This document shows, piece by piece, positions 6,181-15,376 of a stretch of DNA of 64,000 nt. Origin of the DNA: an uncultured Bacteroidales bacterium (GTDB lineage: Bacteria; Bacteroidota; Bacteroidia; Bacteroidales; F082); assembly GCA_947307415.1 (NCBI GenBank), contig CAMZJA010000001.1, positions 248,001-312,000 on the forward strand, given 5' to 3'. The notes beneath the pieces were generated by a model that ran no database searches, had not been told where the DNA came from, and was given only the letters and a program-made list of their open reading frames with translations. Position 1 is the stretch's first letter; each line of letters starts with the position of its first letter. Position numbers and translations under genes: made by a program.

Positions 6181-7890
6181 ATGAGCGCAAGTATTATTGA
6201 CAAAAAAGGTAACATAATATATACAGCACCCAAAATTGGATTTACTCATTTTACAGAAGGTTTATGTAGAGTATTAATTGACAATCCCAATGGAGGATAT
6301 AAGTTTGGATATATAGACCAGACAGGTAAATTAGTTATTCCATATCAATATGAAGATGCCGATTTTTTCAAAGGAGGAGTTGCGCGCGTTAAAAAAAATG
6401 GCTTATGGGGATTGATAAATTCTACTGGTAAACTTATTTGTCCCTTTTATCACAATGAAGATTACGTTGAATCTGTTCCAACAATACACGATGGTATTAT
6501 TTGTAAATGGGAAAATGATCCAAAAGATAAGAATAAAGCTAAACTGAGTTATATCGATATTAATGGTAATGTAGTTATAGACACAAGTGATTATTCATAT
6601 ATTGATGATTTCTGCAACGGTTATGCTCGTGTAAAAAAAAGCGACAACACCTGCGCGTTAATTGACACCAAAGGAAAAGTTGTGATTCCATTTGGAGCAT
6701 ATGATTTTATTGGAGAAGTACACTGTGGAGTCGCACAAGTGGAGAAATATATAAATCATAATATTCATTATGGATATGTGAATGTTTTGGGAGAAGAAGT
6801 CATTCCAATTGGCAAATATGATGAGTTTTATTGGAATAAACAAGATTTAGATTTAGCGGTTGTATGTGCAATAAAAAACGGGAAATATGGTTGTGTTGAT
6901 ATACGAACAGGATGCGAGTTGGTTCCTTGTGAATATGATCCACATCCCAAATATAGTCCCGCCATAAACAGATATACAAACAAACTTATTACACATGAAA
7001 ACACCACAATTGTTATAAAATTAAAAAACCATTTCAATACGACCTCTAATACAATATATTTCTATAACACAAAAACATATAAGCTAATTAAATCGGATGT
7101 TTTAGATGACGCTGGACAATTTAACGAAAATTTGTGTGCAGTAAAGAAAAATGGCAAAATAGGTTTTATTAATGATTCATGTCAATTGGTTATTCCATAT
7201 AAATTTGATGATTCATCGGATCGAGTTAGTATATGTAAGTTTGAAGGTGGAATTTGTGAAATATCCAACATGTTTATTGACAAACAAGGCAATATAATAA
7301 AAAAATTTGATAAATCATACCATCATTTTATGTATATTGGTGATGGCACATATTGCTGTAATAAGTATCGGAATTATAGTAAAAATATTAGTTTGCCTGG
7401 AGTTGCATTAGTAAATCTAAAAGGTGATACTATTTTCGAGGGTTATAGTGCTGAAACGTATCCCATAAAATCAGAATTTCCTATTGCTGTTATAGACGAA
7501 AACATATCTTATAACAATAACACATGGAGATTCATTGACAAAAATGGGAAAACGGCATTCCCATATGTTTTAAATAAAGGCTATAGATTTGTCAATGGAT
7601 TTGCAGTAATTAATGAAACTATAGCAGCAAAGAAAAGACATCAAGAAAAGGATAACAAACGTACGACAGAAGACATAACAAATCAAGTTGAAGAATACAT
7701 TTTTTGCCCCAAATGCGGAAGAAAGATTCTTGCTGATAAAATCATATGTCCACATTGTTATGTAAAAGTCAGAAACTACAAAGTTAAGCCTTATGATAAT
7801 AATAAAAGGAAACACCGATCATGTGGATGCGTGGTTTTCATCATCCTATTATTATTATCTGGAGGTTATATTATGGGGAGTATTATTTAA
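6181..7890 (+). CDS. WG-repeat protein with C-terminal zinc ribbon and tail membrane segment
   Basis: The 569-residue protein consists mainly of WG/KWG-type repeats, such as YIDQTGKLVIPYQYEDADFF, VKKNGLWGLINSTGKLICPF and VKKNGKIGFINDSCQLVIPY, which fold as a beta-rich solenoid or propeller. It has no signal peptide. Near the end comes a four-cysteine zinc ribbon (FCPKCGRK and IICPHCY; Cys509, 512, 523, 526), then a basic linker and one hydrophobic segment (~550-568). The repeats should therefore be cytosolic, with the protein tail-anchored. Such proteins have no firmly established role; some lie in mobile or defence-rich regions. Codon use is strikingly AT-rich compared with flanking genes. 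Confidence 0.8.
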   Translation: MSASIIDKKGNIIYTAPKIGFTHFTEGLCRVLIDNPNGGYKFGYIDQTGKLVIPYQYEDADFFKGGVARVKKNGLWGLINSTGKLICPFYHNEDYVESVPTIHDGIICKWENDPKDKNKAKLSYIDINGNVVIDTSDYSYIDDFCNGYARVKKSDNTCALIDTKGKVVIPFGAYDFIGEVHCGVAQVEKYINHNIHYGYVNVLGEEVIPIGKYDEFYWNKQDLDLAVVCAIKNGKYGCVDIRTGCELVPCEYDPHPKYSPAINRYTNKLITHENTTIVIKLKNHFNTTSNTIYFYNTKTYKLIKSDVLDDAGQFNENLCAVKKNGKIGFINDSCQLVIPYKFDDSSDRVSICKFEGGICEISNMFIDKQGNIIKKFDKSYHHFMYIGDGTYCCNKYRNYSKNISLPGVALVNLKGDTIFEGYSAETYPIKSEFPIAVIDENISYNNNTWRFIDKNGKTAFPYVLNKGYRFVNGFAVINETIAAKKRHQEKDNKRTTEDITNQVEEYIFCPKCGRKILADKIICPHCYVKVRNYKVKPYDNNKRKHRSCGCVVFIILLLLSGGYIMGSII

Positions 7891-7936
7891 CTAATGAGCC
7901 AAAAAACAGTCAATATAACTGTCTTGGCTCATTAGT
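7891..7936. terminator. Hairpin between convergent WG-repeat and aminotransferase genes
   Basis: CTAATGAGCCAA (7891-7902) and TTGGCTCATTAG (7925-7936) form a perfect 12-bp stem. An inner ACAGT/ACTGT pair can extend the fold. It starts directly after the WG gene stop and faces the aminotransferase stop at 7955, so it could end transcription from both sides. There is no T-run, so the call is tentative. Confidence 0.6.
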
Positions 7937-7954
7937 CACTCCAATGAATCCAAT

Positions 7955-9076
7955 CTAGCACATCTCCAGCACAGCATCCGTCACATACTTCAGCTGTTCG
8001 TCGGTGAACTCGGTGTGGATTGGCAATGCCATCACATGGTCGCAAAGGTACTCGCAGACTGGGAAGTCGCCTTTCTTGTAACGTGGATCGGCGTAGGCCT
8101 TCTGCATGTGCAACGCCACCGGATAGTAGATGGCGCAAGCGATGCCTTTCGACTGCAGGTGCTCCATCACCTTGGCACGGTCTAAGTCCTTCAACACCAC
8201 CACATACTGATGATAGACGTGATCGGTGAAAGGAGCTGTCTTCGGAGTGACGATCTTGTCGGTCTGAGCAAACGCCTTCTCGTAATATGCAGCCGCATAC
8301 TGGCGAGCCTTGATATATTCGTCGAGATGTTTCAACTTAATGTCGAGAACAGCTGCCTGGATAGCGTCGAGACGTGAGTTAACTCCCACATAATCATGAT
8401 AATAACGTGTCTTCATACCATGGTTGACCACCACGCGCATCATATCGGCGAGAGCGTCGTCGTTGGTGAAGATAGCGCCACCGTCGCCATAGCAACCTAG
8501 GTTCTTCGACGGGAAGAACGAGGTGCAGCCAATGTTTCCGATGGTTCCCGACTTCTTCACTGTTCCATCTTTGAAGGTGTAGTTGGCACCGATAGCCTGC
8601 GCATTGTCCTCAACAACATAAAGGTTATGACGTTTTGCAATGTCCATGATAGCATCCATATTGGCGCACTGACCGAACAGATGCACCGGAACGATAGCCT
8701 TTGTGCGAGGGGTGATAGCACGCTCAACAGCCTCAGGATCAATGCAATAGGTATCCATATCAACATCAACCACAACTGGAGTCAAACGCAGCAAGGCGAC
8801 CACCTCAGCTGTAGCGATGAATGTGAATGACGTAGTGATAACCTCATCGCCTGGCTTCAGGCCAAGACCCATCATGGCAACCTGTAAAGCATCGGTGCCG
8901 TTGGCGCAAGGAATCACATGTTTCACATTGAGGTATTCCTGTAAATCTTCTTGAAATTTCTGAACGAAAGGACCGCCTATAAAGCCGCCGGTCGAGAGAA
9001 TCTGCTGAATGGAAGCATCCACTTCAGGCTTGATTTTGTTGTATTGACCAACAAGGTCAACCATTGGAATTTTCAT
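7955..9076 (-). CDS. DegT/DnrJ/EryC1/StrS-family sugar aminotransferase
   Basis: This is a 373-residue PLP enzyme of the sugar aminotransferase family. It transfers an amino group to a keto-sugar nucleotide for cell-surface glycans. FPSKNLGCYGDGGA carries the PLP lysine (Lys191), VVEDNAQAIGA the cofactor-binding aspartate, and GTDALQVAM and TTSFTFIATAE are typical. ATG at 9074-9076 (MKIPMVDLV) is chosen because the family starts there; longer in-frame extensions are low complexity. A TATTTTTG -7 element for this gene lies at 9105-9098. No other sugar gene is adjacent. Its last 73 bp are duplicated at 5664-5736. The exact substrate cannot be told. Confidence 0.85.
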   Translation of the reverse strand: MKIPMVDLVGQYNKIKPEVDASIQQILSTGGFIGGPFVQKFQEDLQEYLNVKHVIPCANGTDALQVAMMGLGLKPGDEVITTSFTFIATAEVVALLRLTPVVVDVDMDTYCIDPEAVERAITPRTKAIVPVHLFGQCANMDAIMDIAKRHNLYVVEDNAQAIGANYTFKDGTVKKSGTIGNIGCTSFFPSKNLGCYGDGGAIFTNDDALADMMRVVVNHGMKTRYYHDYVGVNSRLDAIQAAVLDIKLKHLDEYIKARQYAAAYYEKAFAQTDKIVTPKTAPFTDHVYHQYVVVLKDLDRAKVMEHLQSKGIACAIYYPVALHMQKAYADPRYKKGDFPVCEYLCDHVMALPIHTEFTDEQLKYVTDAVLEMC

Positions 9077-9177
9077 TTTTTTTGAATTTTTAAAGCGCAA
9101 AAATAAAAAAAATTTGGTCAAAATGTCATCCTTAATTAATTTTTTCAAAAAAATGTTTTTCATATCAAAAAAAGTTG

Positions 9178-9185
9178 TAATTTTG
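9178..9185 (+). promoter_or_regulatory. -7 element upstream of rpmB
   Basis: TAATTTTG, followed by GC, lies 46 bp before the rpmB ATG. The -33 region (about 9155) is only TGTTTT-like. The leader is A-rich. Confidence 0.55.
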
Positions 9186-9231
9186 CACTCCGTTTTGTAG
9201 AGGAAATTAAAAATAATAAAATATTAGAAAA

Positions 9232-9474
9232 ATGTCAAGAGTTTGTCAAATCACAGGTAAGAAGGTCATCAGTGGAAACAACGTTTCACACTCAAACAAA
9301 AAGACCAAGAGAACATTCAAACCTAACTTGAAAATCAAGAGATTTTATGTTCCAGAGTGGGATGAATGGGTAGTTTTGAAAGTTTCAGCAGCAGGTTTGC
9401 GCACCATCGACAAGAAAGGCGTTTATCAGGCAATGGTTGACGCAGCAAAGGATGGTAACCTCAACCGCTGGTAA
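9232..9474 (+). CDS. rpmB: Ribosomal protein bL28
   Basis: The 80-residue protein matches L28 over its full length: [33 protein letters not shown] and a C-terminal [14 protein letters not shown]. It is a large-subunit ribosomal protein. It has its own promoter and is followed at once by a terminator, so it is a single-gene transcript. In many Bacteroidota rpmB is followed by rpmG and a DUF4295 gene; neither is found here. Confidence 0.97.
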   Translation: MSRVCQITGKKVISGNNVSHSNKKTKRTFKPNLKIKRFYVPEWDEWVVLKVSAAGLRTIDKKGVYQAMVDAAKDGNLNRW

Positions 9475-9494
9475 GATATGAAATTTTAAAAAGA

Positions 9495-9522
9495 AGCCGT
9501 CTGATCAAGGCGGCTTTTTTTA
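9495..9522 (+). terminator. Rho-independent terminator after rpmB
   Basis: An AAGCCGTC/GGCGGCTT stem (8 bp with one G-T pair) encloses a 7-base loop and is followed by a run of T from 9516. It lies 20 bp after the rpmB stop. Confidence 0.85.
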
Positions 9523-9565
9523 TTAGTAATGTACTAATTGGTTCAAGTTTTCGTTATAATTGGAT

Positions 9566-9592
9566 GAGATTCCTCAGTGCGTTCGTAATGAC
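9566..9592 (-). repeat. GTCATTnCGAG...GAGGAATCTC-type repeat, copy 1
   Basis: Read on the minus strand this is GTCATTACGAACGC...GAGGAATCTC. Related copies are at 25347-25384 (plus strand) and, rearranged as an inverted pair, at 16411-16470. It lies just before the start of the TonB receptor gene. Confidence 0.55.
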
Positions 9593-9600
9593 AGCGTATC

Positions 9601-12189
9601 ATGAAGTGTAAGTGGCTGATTATCATATTATTATTCCTCCCAACTTTTGTCTTCGGACAGAAGATTGAAGGCGTGTTGTATGGAAGAATCAGCGACGAAA
9701 ACGGAAAAGTCATCGAGTTTGTCAACGTGGCGGTACAAAACACACCCTACGGCATAGTCTCCGACGCACGCGGCAACTACAACCTCACATTACCTGCCGA
9801 CACCTTAATTAATGTAGTGTTTTCATTCGTCGGATACGAGGAGATAAAAATAGAAATCAAGCTGCAACCCGGCGAACGGCGTAAAAAAGACGTGACGATG
9901 AAGGTTTCCTCGACCATGCTGACAGAGGTGACTGTGCATGACCAATCCGTCAAAACATCAACAATCACAAGGCTTGACGCAAAAGAGACGGTGCTTCTGC
10001 CAACAGCAGGTGCAGGTGGTGTGGAAGACATGGTGAAGACCCTCGCGGGCGTGAGCTCGACCAACGAACTCAGCTCGCAATACAACGTGCGCGGCGGTAA
10101 CTTCGACGAAAACCTCATATACGTCAACGGAATAGAGATATACAAACCGTTTTTGGTAGGCTCGGGACAGCAGGAAGGACTAAGCTTCATCAACTCGCGC
10201 CTCATCTCCAACATCGACTTCTCGGCAGGCGGATTCTCATCGGAATACGGCGACAAACTCTCGTCGGTGCTCGACATCACCTACAAAAAACCTACCATTC
10301 CAGCTGGCTCGGTGACACTCAGCCTTCTGGGAGCCGAAGCCCATGCCGAGGGATGCTCATTTAAAAACAAGATGAGCTATCTCGTCGGAGCTCGTTACAA
10401 AAACACACAATATCTCCTTGGCAAGATGGATACCAAAGGCGATTACAAGCCAAATTTCATTGATGTTCAAGGACTTATAACATACAACATCTCGCCTCGC
10501 TTTGAGATAACAGCCCTCGGATATTACTCACGAAACAGCTATCTCATGGTGCCTACGACACGCGAGACCGACTTCGGCAACCTGCAGGCATCGTATCGTC
10601 TGAAGATTTATTTCGACGGACAGGAGCTTAGCCGCTACACCACTGGTCTGGGTGCTATCTCATTGAATTTCAGTCCGAATGACGACCTTAACCTCAAGCT
10701 CATCGCCTCGGCCTATTCAGCCATGGAGTCGGAAAACTACGACATCGAAGGACAATATTGGATTGGACTTCTGGAGACGAATCCTGGCAGCGAGCAGCAA
10801 GGCGACGTTATTGACAATCAAGGTGTTGGAACTTTTATCGAGCATGCTCGCAACTATTTCTACTCGCAAGTTTTCAACCTCGACCACAAAGGCGCTTACA
10901 AATACGGCGACAACACCTTCAAATGGGGTGTGCGTTATCAGCATCAGCTTTTTGACGACATCATCAAAGAGTGGGACATGGTCGACTCGGCTGGCTACAC
11001 ACAGCCTCACGTCGTCGATTCTATCCTGAATCCGAACAACCCCATGCAGACGCCTCTCGAGCTAAAAAACGTTGCAAACGGTCATAATATATTGTTTATC
11101 AATAATTTAGATGGATATATCCAAAATTCATGGCAGTTTGAAAACGAGAATGGCAACATCTGGGTTCTCACAGCCGGATTGCGTGCAAACTATTGGGGTT
11201 ACAACGGCTCCGTCAACGTGAGTCCGCGCGCCGGCATCGCTTTCAAGCCAAACAAGCATCCGAACATGACCTTCCGCTTGTCTGGCGGCGTTTACGTACA
11301 GCCTCCATTTTACAGGGAGTTACGCATGTTTGACGGATCGTTGGTCGACAAAGAAAAGGCATCGGTGCAGAAATCTTACCAGGTCGTTTTAGGCCATGAA
11401 TACAATTTCAAGGCTTGGGATCGCCCGTTTGTGCTCACCACCGAGCTTTACTATAAATATCTCAAAGACATCATCCCTTACGAAGTCGACAATATAAGAA
11501 TAAGGTATTACGCCGACCAGAAAGCAACAGGTCATGCTTACGGCTTTGACATGAAGATTAACGGTGAGTTCGTGAAGGGCATCGAAAGCTGGGCTTCGAT
11601 GTCAATCATGCGAACCACCGAAAACATTCAGTATTTCGTTGACAACAAAGGCAATATTTATTCCCAAACTAACAATAATAATGGAACTATTCCATATTAT
11701 ACATATTGCACTTCAAATTCTAATAATGATAATTTTATTAGACTTTATGACAATGAAGTTCATGACACCATTATTTCAGGCATTCCGCGTCCGTCGGATC
11801 AGCGAGTGAATTTCGCGATTTTCTTCCAGGATTACATCCCTTTCATCCCGTCGTTTAAGGTTAATTTAAAACTTATTTTCGGAACCGGTTTGCCATTCGG
11901 TGCTTCTGAAGACGAACGTTATCGTCAGAAAAACAGGATGCCGGCCTACCGTCGTGTCGACATAGGTTTCAGCAAGCAGCTCATTGGCGAGAACACCTCG
12001 TTCAACAATCCACGTAACCCATTGAATTACATAAGAAATTGCTGGCTGAGCCTCGAAGTGTTCAACCTCCTCGGTGTGAACAACGTGAGCTCATACATGT
12101 GGGTGACTGATGTTTACAACATCCAGTACGCAGTACCTAACTATCTGACTAACAGACAGTTAAACTTAAAACTTATTCTGGAATTCTAA
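9601..12189 (+). CDS. TonB-dependent outer-membrane receptor with carboxypeptidase-regulatory-like N-domain
   Basis: The 862-residue protein has a signal peptide (cleavage near FVFGQ-KIEG). A CarboxypepD_reg-like beta-sandwich follows (~25-110: YGRISDENGKVIEFVNVAVQNT, SDARGNYNLTLPAD), then a plug domain (~130-240, including YNVRGGNFDENLIYVNGIEIY) and a beta-barrel ending in the aromatic residue F. It should import a ligand with energy from TonB. There is no SusD-like lipoprotein or sigma/anti-sigma pair next to it, so it is not a typical glycan-utilisation pair and its ligand is unknown. It has no obvious partner in the window. The start at 9601 gives a normal signal peptide. Confidence 0.88.
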   Translation: MKCKWLIIILLFLPTFVFGQKIEGVLYGRISDENGKVIEFVNVAVQNTPYGIVSDARGNYNLTLPADTLINVVFSFVGYEEIKIEIKLQPGERRKKDVTMKVSSTMLTEVTVHDQSVKTSTITRLDAKETVLLPTAGAGGVEDMVKTLAGVSSTNELSSQYNVRGGNFDENLIYVNGIEIYKPFLVGSGQQEGLSFINSRLISNIDFSAGGFSSEYGDKLSSVLDITYKKPTIPAGSVTLSLLGAEAHAEGCSFKNKMSYLVGARYKNTQYLLGKMDTKGDYKPNFIDVQGLITYNISPRFEITALGYYSRNSYLMVPTTRETDFGNLQASYRLKIYFDGQELSRYTTGLGAISLNFSPNDDLNLKLIASAYSAMESENYDIEGQYWIGLLETNPGSEQQGDVIDNQGVGTFIEHARNYFYSQVFNLDHKGAYKYGDNTFKWGVRYQHQLFDDIIKEWDMVDSAGYTQPHVVDSILNPNNPMQTPLELKNVANGHNILFINNLDGYIQNSWQFENENGNIWVLTAGLRANYWGYNGSVNVSPRAGIAFKPNKHPNMTFRLSGGVYVQPPFYRELRMFDGSLVDKEKASVQKSYQVVLGHEYNFKAWDRPFVLTTELYYKYLKDIIPYEVDNIRIRYYADQKATGHAYGFDMKINGEFVKGIESWASMSIMRTTENIQYFVDNKGNIYSQTNNNNGTIPYYTYCTSNSNNDNFIRLYDNEVHDTIISGIPRPSDQRVNFAIFFQDYIPFIPSFKVNLKLIFGTGLPFGASEDERYRQKNRMPAYRRVDIGFSKQLIGENTSFNNPRNPLNYIRNCWLSLEVFNLLGVNNVSSYMWVTDVYNIQYAVPNYLTNRQLNLKLILEF

Positions 12190-12190
12190 T

Positions 12191-12243
12191 AGTCTTTAGT
12201 CGTTAGTCTTTAGACTTTAGTATATTAACGTCTAAAGTCTAAT
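12191..12243. repeat. TTTAGTCTTTAGAC-type repeat, copy 2, doubling as convergent terminator
   Basis: Tandem TAGTCTTTAGTCGTTAGTC-like units lie between two convergent genes. AGACTTTAG (12212-12220) and CTAAAGTCT (12232-12240) can pair around an 11-base loop, giving a hairpin for both directions. The repeat runs into the aspA coding end: the last codons and stop of aspA (RL-stop) are made of repeat sequence. Confidence 0.65.
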
Positions 12244-13644
12244 CTCTACTGGCTTGATCATATTCTCCGGACGAAGTATCCAGTCGAGCTGCTCTTTGGT
12301 GAGTATGCCGTGTTCGAGCACGAGTTCGTACACGCCTCTGCCGGTCTCGCTTGCCTCTTTCGCGATTTTTGTCGATTCCTTGTAACCGATAATCGGGTTG
12401 AGCATGGTGACGATGCCGATGCTGTTTTCGACCATCTTACGGCAATGCTCCACGTTGGCTTCGATGCCGTCGATGCAGTGTGTCCTCAGAGTGTCTAAGC
12501 CATTGGTCAACAGATGTACCGACTCGAACAGGCAGTAAGCTATGACAGGTTCCATCACGTTGAGTTCGAGCTGACCGTTGTCGGAGGCGAGTGCTATTGT
12601 CATGTCGTTGCCTATGACTTTATAGCACACCTGGTTCATCACCTCAGGGATAACAGGGTTTACTTTGCCCGGCATGATCGACGAACCCGGCTGACGTTGA
12701 GGGAGGTTTATTTCGTTGAGACCGCATCTAGGGCCTGAGCTCATGAGACGCAAGTCGTTGCACATCTTATTGATTTTGATGCACAAACGTTTCATTGCGG
12801 CGCTATATTGAATCATGCATGAGGTGGCGCTGGTGGCCTCAATGAGGTTGTCGGCGAGCGTTATGTTCCAGCCTGTCACTTGGCGCAAAGCATTGATGCA
12901 TGCTCCGCTGTAGCCAGGCTTCGAGCAGATGCCGGTTCCGATGGCTGTCGCACCCATGTTCACTACCAAGAACTCGCGTGCCGCCATGTTCAGTGTACGC
13001 AGTTCGCCACGTAAGGCCGCCGCAAAACCGCTAAACGTCTGACCGAGTGTCATCGGCACGGCGTCCTGCAGCTGGGTACGACCCATTTTGATGACATCTT
13101 TAAACTCCTCAGCTTTCTTTTCAAGTGCTCCAATCATCTCGACGAGATGTGGTAGGAACTCCTCATGTTCGAGCACCATGGCGAGATGTATGGCGCAAGG
13201 ATAAGCGTCGTTTGTTGACTGTGAGGCATTTACGATATCATTTGGCGAGCAATACTCGTACTCTCCGCGTTTATGACCCATAATCTCAAGGGCGCGGTTT
13301 GCGATGACCTCGTTGGCGCACATATTTGTCGAGGTACCTGCCCCACCCTGAATCATATCGATTGGGAATTGGTCGTGATGTTTGCCTTCGAGAAGCTCGT
13401 CGCAAGCCTGGCATATGGCATCAAGTTGTTGTCTGTCAATCATTTGCAGCTCGCAGTTCGCTATTGCCGCAGCCTTTTTGGTTATCGCCATGCCTTTTAT
13501 GAAGTTAGGATAGCTCACCATAAGGTTGCCGCTAATGTTAAAATTCTCCATCGCACGCACGGTCTGCACACCATAAAGTGCGTTTGCCGGCACCTCTTTC
13601 TTGCCTAGAAGGTCACTTTCAACACGGAATTCTGCAGTATTCAT
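12232..13644 (-). CDS. aspA: Aspartate ammonia-lyase (aspartase)
   Basis: The 470-residue enzyme of the aspartase/fumarase superfamily interconverts aspartate with fumarate plus ammonia in the cytoplasm. In an anaerobe it can feed fumarate to respiration. Signs are GGAGTSTNMCANEVIANRA (~100-118), the signature loop GSSIMPGKVNP (320-330) and, after it, VIPEVMNQVCYKVIGND, which is the aspartase rather than fumarase C version. Length is normal. ATG at 13642-13644 is chosen because the family begins with a sequence like FRVESDLLG. A TAATTTTG -7 element (13685-13678) lies 34 bp upstream. The last two codons fall in a repeat. Confidence 0.9.
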   Translation of the reverse strand: MNTAEFRVESDLLGKKEVPANALYGVQTVRAMENFNISGNLMVSYPNFIKGMAITKKAAAIANCELQMIDRQQLDAICQACDELLEGKHHDQFPIDMIQGGAGTSTNMCANEVIANRALEIMGHKRGEYEYCSPNDIVNASQSTNDAYPCAIHLAMVLEHEEFLPHLVEMIGALEKKAEEFKDVIKMGRTQLQDAVPMTLGQTFSGFAAALRGELRTLNMAAREFLVVNMGATAIGTGICSKPGYSGACINALRQVTGWNITLADNLIEATSATSCMIQYSAAMKRLCIKINKMCNDLRLMSSGPRCGLNEINLPQRQPGSSIMPGKVNPVIPEVMNQVCYKVIGNDMTIALASDNGQLELNVMEPVIAYCLFESVHLLTNGLDTLRTHCIDGIEANVEHCRKMVENSIGIVTMLNPIIGYKESTKIAKEASETGRGVYELVLEHGILTKEQLDWILRPENMIKPVEIRL

Positions 13645-13677
13645 ATATATTTTTTCCCTTTTTTCAAATTTGGACTG

Positions 13678-13685
13678 CAAAATTA
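13678..13685 (-). promoter_or_regulatory. -7 element for aspA
   Basis: CAAAATTA on the plus strand is TAATTTTG on the minus strand and is followed by GC. It lies 34 bp upstream of the chosen aspA start. The -33 box is poor. Confidence 0.5.
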
Positions 13686-13748
13686 CAATTAAAATTTGAA
13701 ATGCGAGAGAAAAAAGTAAAATAATTTACTATAAAAAGGGTTACGAAA

Positions 13749-15281
13749 CTACCTTCCCCAGTTATCCCTGTCCAGGCTGCGATATTGAATCGCTTCGGCA
13801 AGATGCTCTGTGGTGATGTTTTCTGATCCAGCCAAATCAGCGATGGTTCTTGACACTTTCAGGATTCTGTCGCGGGCTCGAGCCGATAGCCCCAATCGCT
13901 CCATGGCGTTTTTCAGCAACAGTCCGCACTGCTCGTCGAGGTTACAATACTTCTGAATCATTTTGGTAGTCATCTGAGCGTTGCAATGGATGCCAGGAAC
14001 ATCAGCGAAGCGCTTCACCTGAATCATACGCGCTTTCACCACACGTTCACGCACGACGGCACTCTTCTCGCCAGGTTGTTTCTGTGCCAATTCCTCATAC
14101 GACAACGGGAACGTCTCGATGTGAAGGTCTATTCTGTCGAGCAACGGACCCGAGATTCTTGAGAGATATGTCTCCACCTGCCCTGGCTTGCACGTACATT
14201 CCTTCGTCGGATGGTTATAGTAACCACATGGGCACGGATTCATCGCCGCCACGAGCATGAAATTGGCCGGAAACTCCACTGTTTGCTTGGCACGCGCTAT
14301 CGTTACGAGTCTGTCCTCCATCGGCTGCCTTAGCACCTCCAGAACCTGTCGTTTAAACTCGGGAAGCTCGTCAAGAAAGAGCACTCCGTTATGGGCAAGC
14401 GAGATTTCCCCAGGCTGCGGATAGGTGCCGCCACCCACCAAGCCGACGTACGACGTGGTGTGATGCGGACTACGGAACGGTCTCGTACGCATCAGCGAGA
14501 CGCCATGCCCGAGCATTCCAACAACGGAATGAATCTTTGTGGTTTCTAAGGCTTCTTTCAACGTCATCGGAGGCAAAATAGTAGGTAACCGCTTGGCTAA
14601 CATAGTCTTACCCGAACCTGGCGGGCCTATGAGGATCACATTATGAGATCCAGCAGCTGCCACCTCAAGGGCACGTTTTATATTTTCTTGGCCGCGAACA
14701 TCCTCGAATCCGAATTCGTAAACATCGGAACAATCTTCATCTTCAAGACTCAATTTTGTCGGCTCCAGATGATGAAAACCATTGAAAAAATTGATGACAT
14801 CCATAAGATTTTCAACGCCATACACCTCTATACCCTCAACCACCGCCGCTTCGTTGGCGTTTGCCTTCGGCACTATGACGCCCTTGAATCCTTCTTCAGC
14901 GGCTCTTATCGCTATCGGCAACGCCCCTTTTATCGGGTTGATGCCGCCGTCGAGCGAAAGCTCTCCCATGATAACGTATTTATCGAGCAAATCGACGCTC
15001 ACCTGCTCCGACGCCGCGAGTATCGCTATCGCCAATGGCAAGTCGTAACTCGAGCCTTCTTTTCGGATGTCGGCCGGCGCCATATTGATGGTGATTTTTC
15101 GTTTCGGATATTTTAACCCATTGTTATTCAATGCAGATTCAATCCTCTGCTGACTCTCCTTCACGGCGCTGTCGGGCAAGCCGACGAGGAAAAACTGCAC
15201 GCCGCGATCCATGTTTACCTCAATTGTAACAGTAATAGCATCAATGCCATTTAAGGCACTACCAAATGTTTTGACTAACAT
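13749..15281 (-). CDS. comM: ComM/YifB family AAA+ ATPase (Mg-chelatase-like)
   Basis: The 510-residue protein has an N-terminal Lon-protease-like (ChlI) domain (~20-150), a central AAA+ module with Walker A GPPGSGKT and Walker [10 protein letters not shown], a four-cysteine zinc-binding-like stretch ([18 protein letters not shown]), and a C-terminal Mg_chelatase_C helical domain (~400-500). Homologues such as ComM are helicases that aid branch migration during natural transformation. The length is full. It is flanked by repeat copies and has no obvious operon partner. Substrate and role in this host are inferred from the family. Confidence 0.9.
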   Translation of the reverse strand: MLVKTFGSALNGIDAITVTIEVNMDRGVQFFLVGLPDSAVKESQQRIESALNNNGLKYPKRKITINMAPADIRKEGSSYDLPLAIAILAASEQVSVDLLDKYVIMGELSLDGGINPIKGALPIAIRAAEEGFKGVIVPKANANEAAVVEGIEVYGVENLMDVINFFNGFHHLEPTKLSLEDEDCSDVYEFGFEDVRGQENIKRALEVAAAGSHNVILIGPPGSGKTMLAKRLPTILPPMTLKEALETTKIHSVVGMLGHGVSLMRTRPFRSPHHTTSYVGLVGGGTYPQPGEISLAHNGVLFLDELPEFKRQVLEVLRQPMEDRLVTIARAKQTVEFPANFMLVAAMNPCPCGYYNHPTKECTCKPGQVETYLSRISGPLLDRIDLHIETFPLSYEELAQKQPGEKSAVVRERVVKARMIQVKRFADVPGIHCNAQMTTKMIQKYCNLDEQCGLLLKNAMERLGLSARARDRILKVSRTIADLAGSENITTEHLAEAIQYRSLDRDNWGR

Positions 15282-15310
15282 AAACTTCAGTTTTTAGTTA
15301 ATAATAATTT

Positions 15311-15376
15311 TAGACTTTAGTCTTTAGACCTTAGACTTTAGCCAACTAAAGACTAACGACTAAGGTCTAAAGTCTA
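15311..15376. repeat. TTTAGTCTTTAGAC-type repeat, copy 3, large imperfect palindrome
   Basis: The left arm (TAGACTTTAGTCTTTAGACC..., from 15311) and right arm (...GGTCTAAAGTCTA, to 15376) are near reverse complements, giving about 30 bp of imperfect stem. The right arm includes the stop codon of the GldB gene (CTA at 15374-15376). It lies between two minus-strand genes. Confidence 0.7.
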
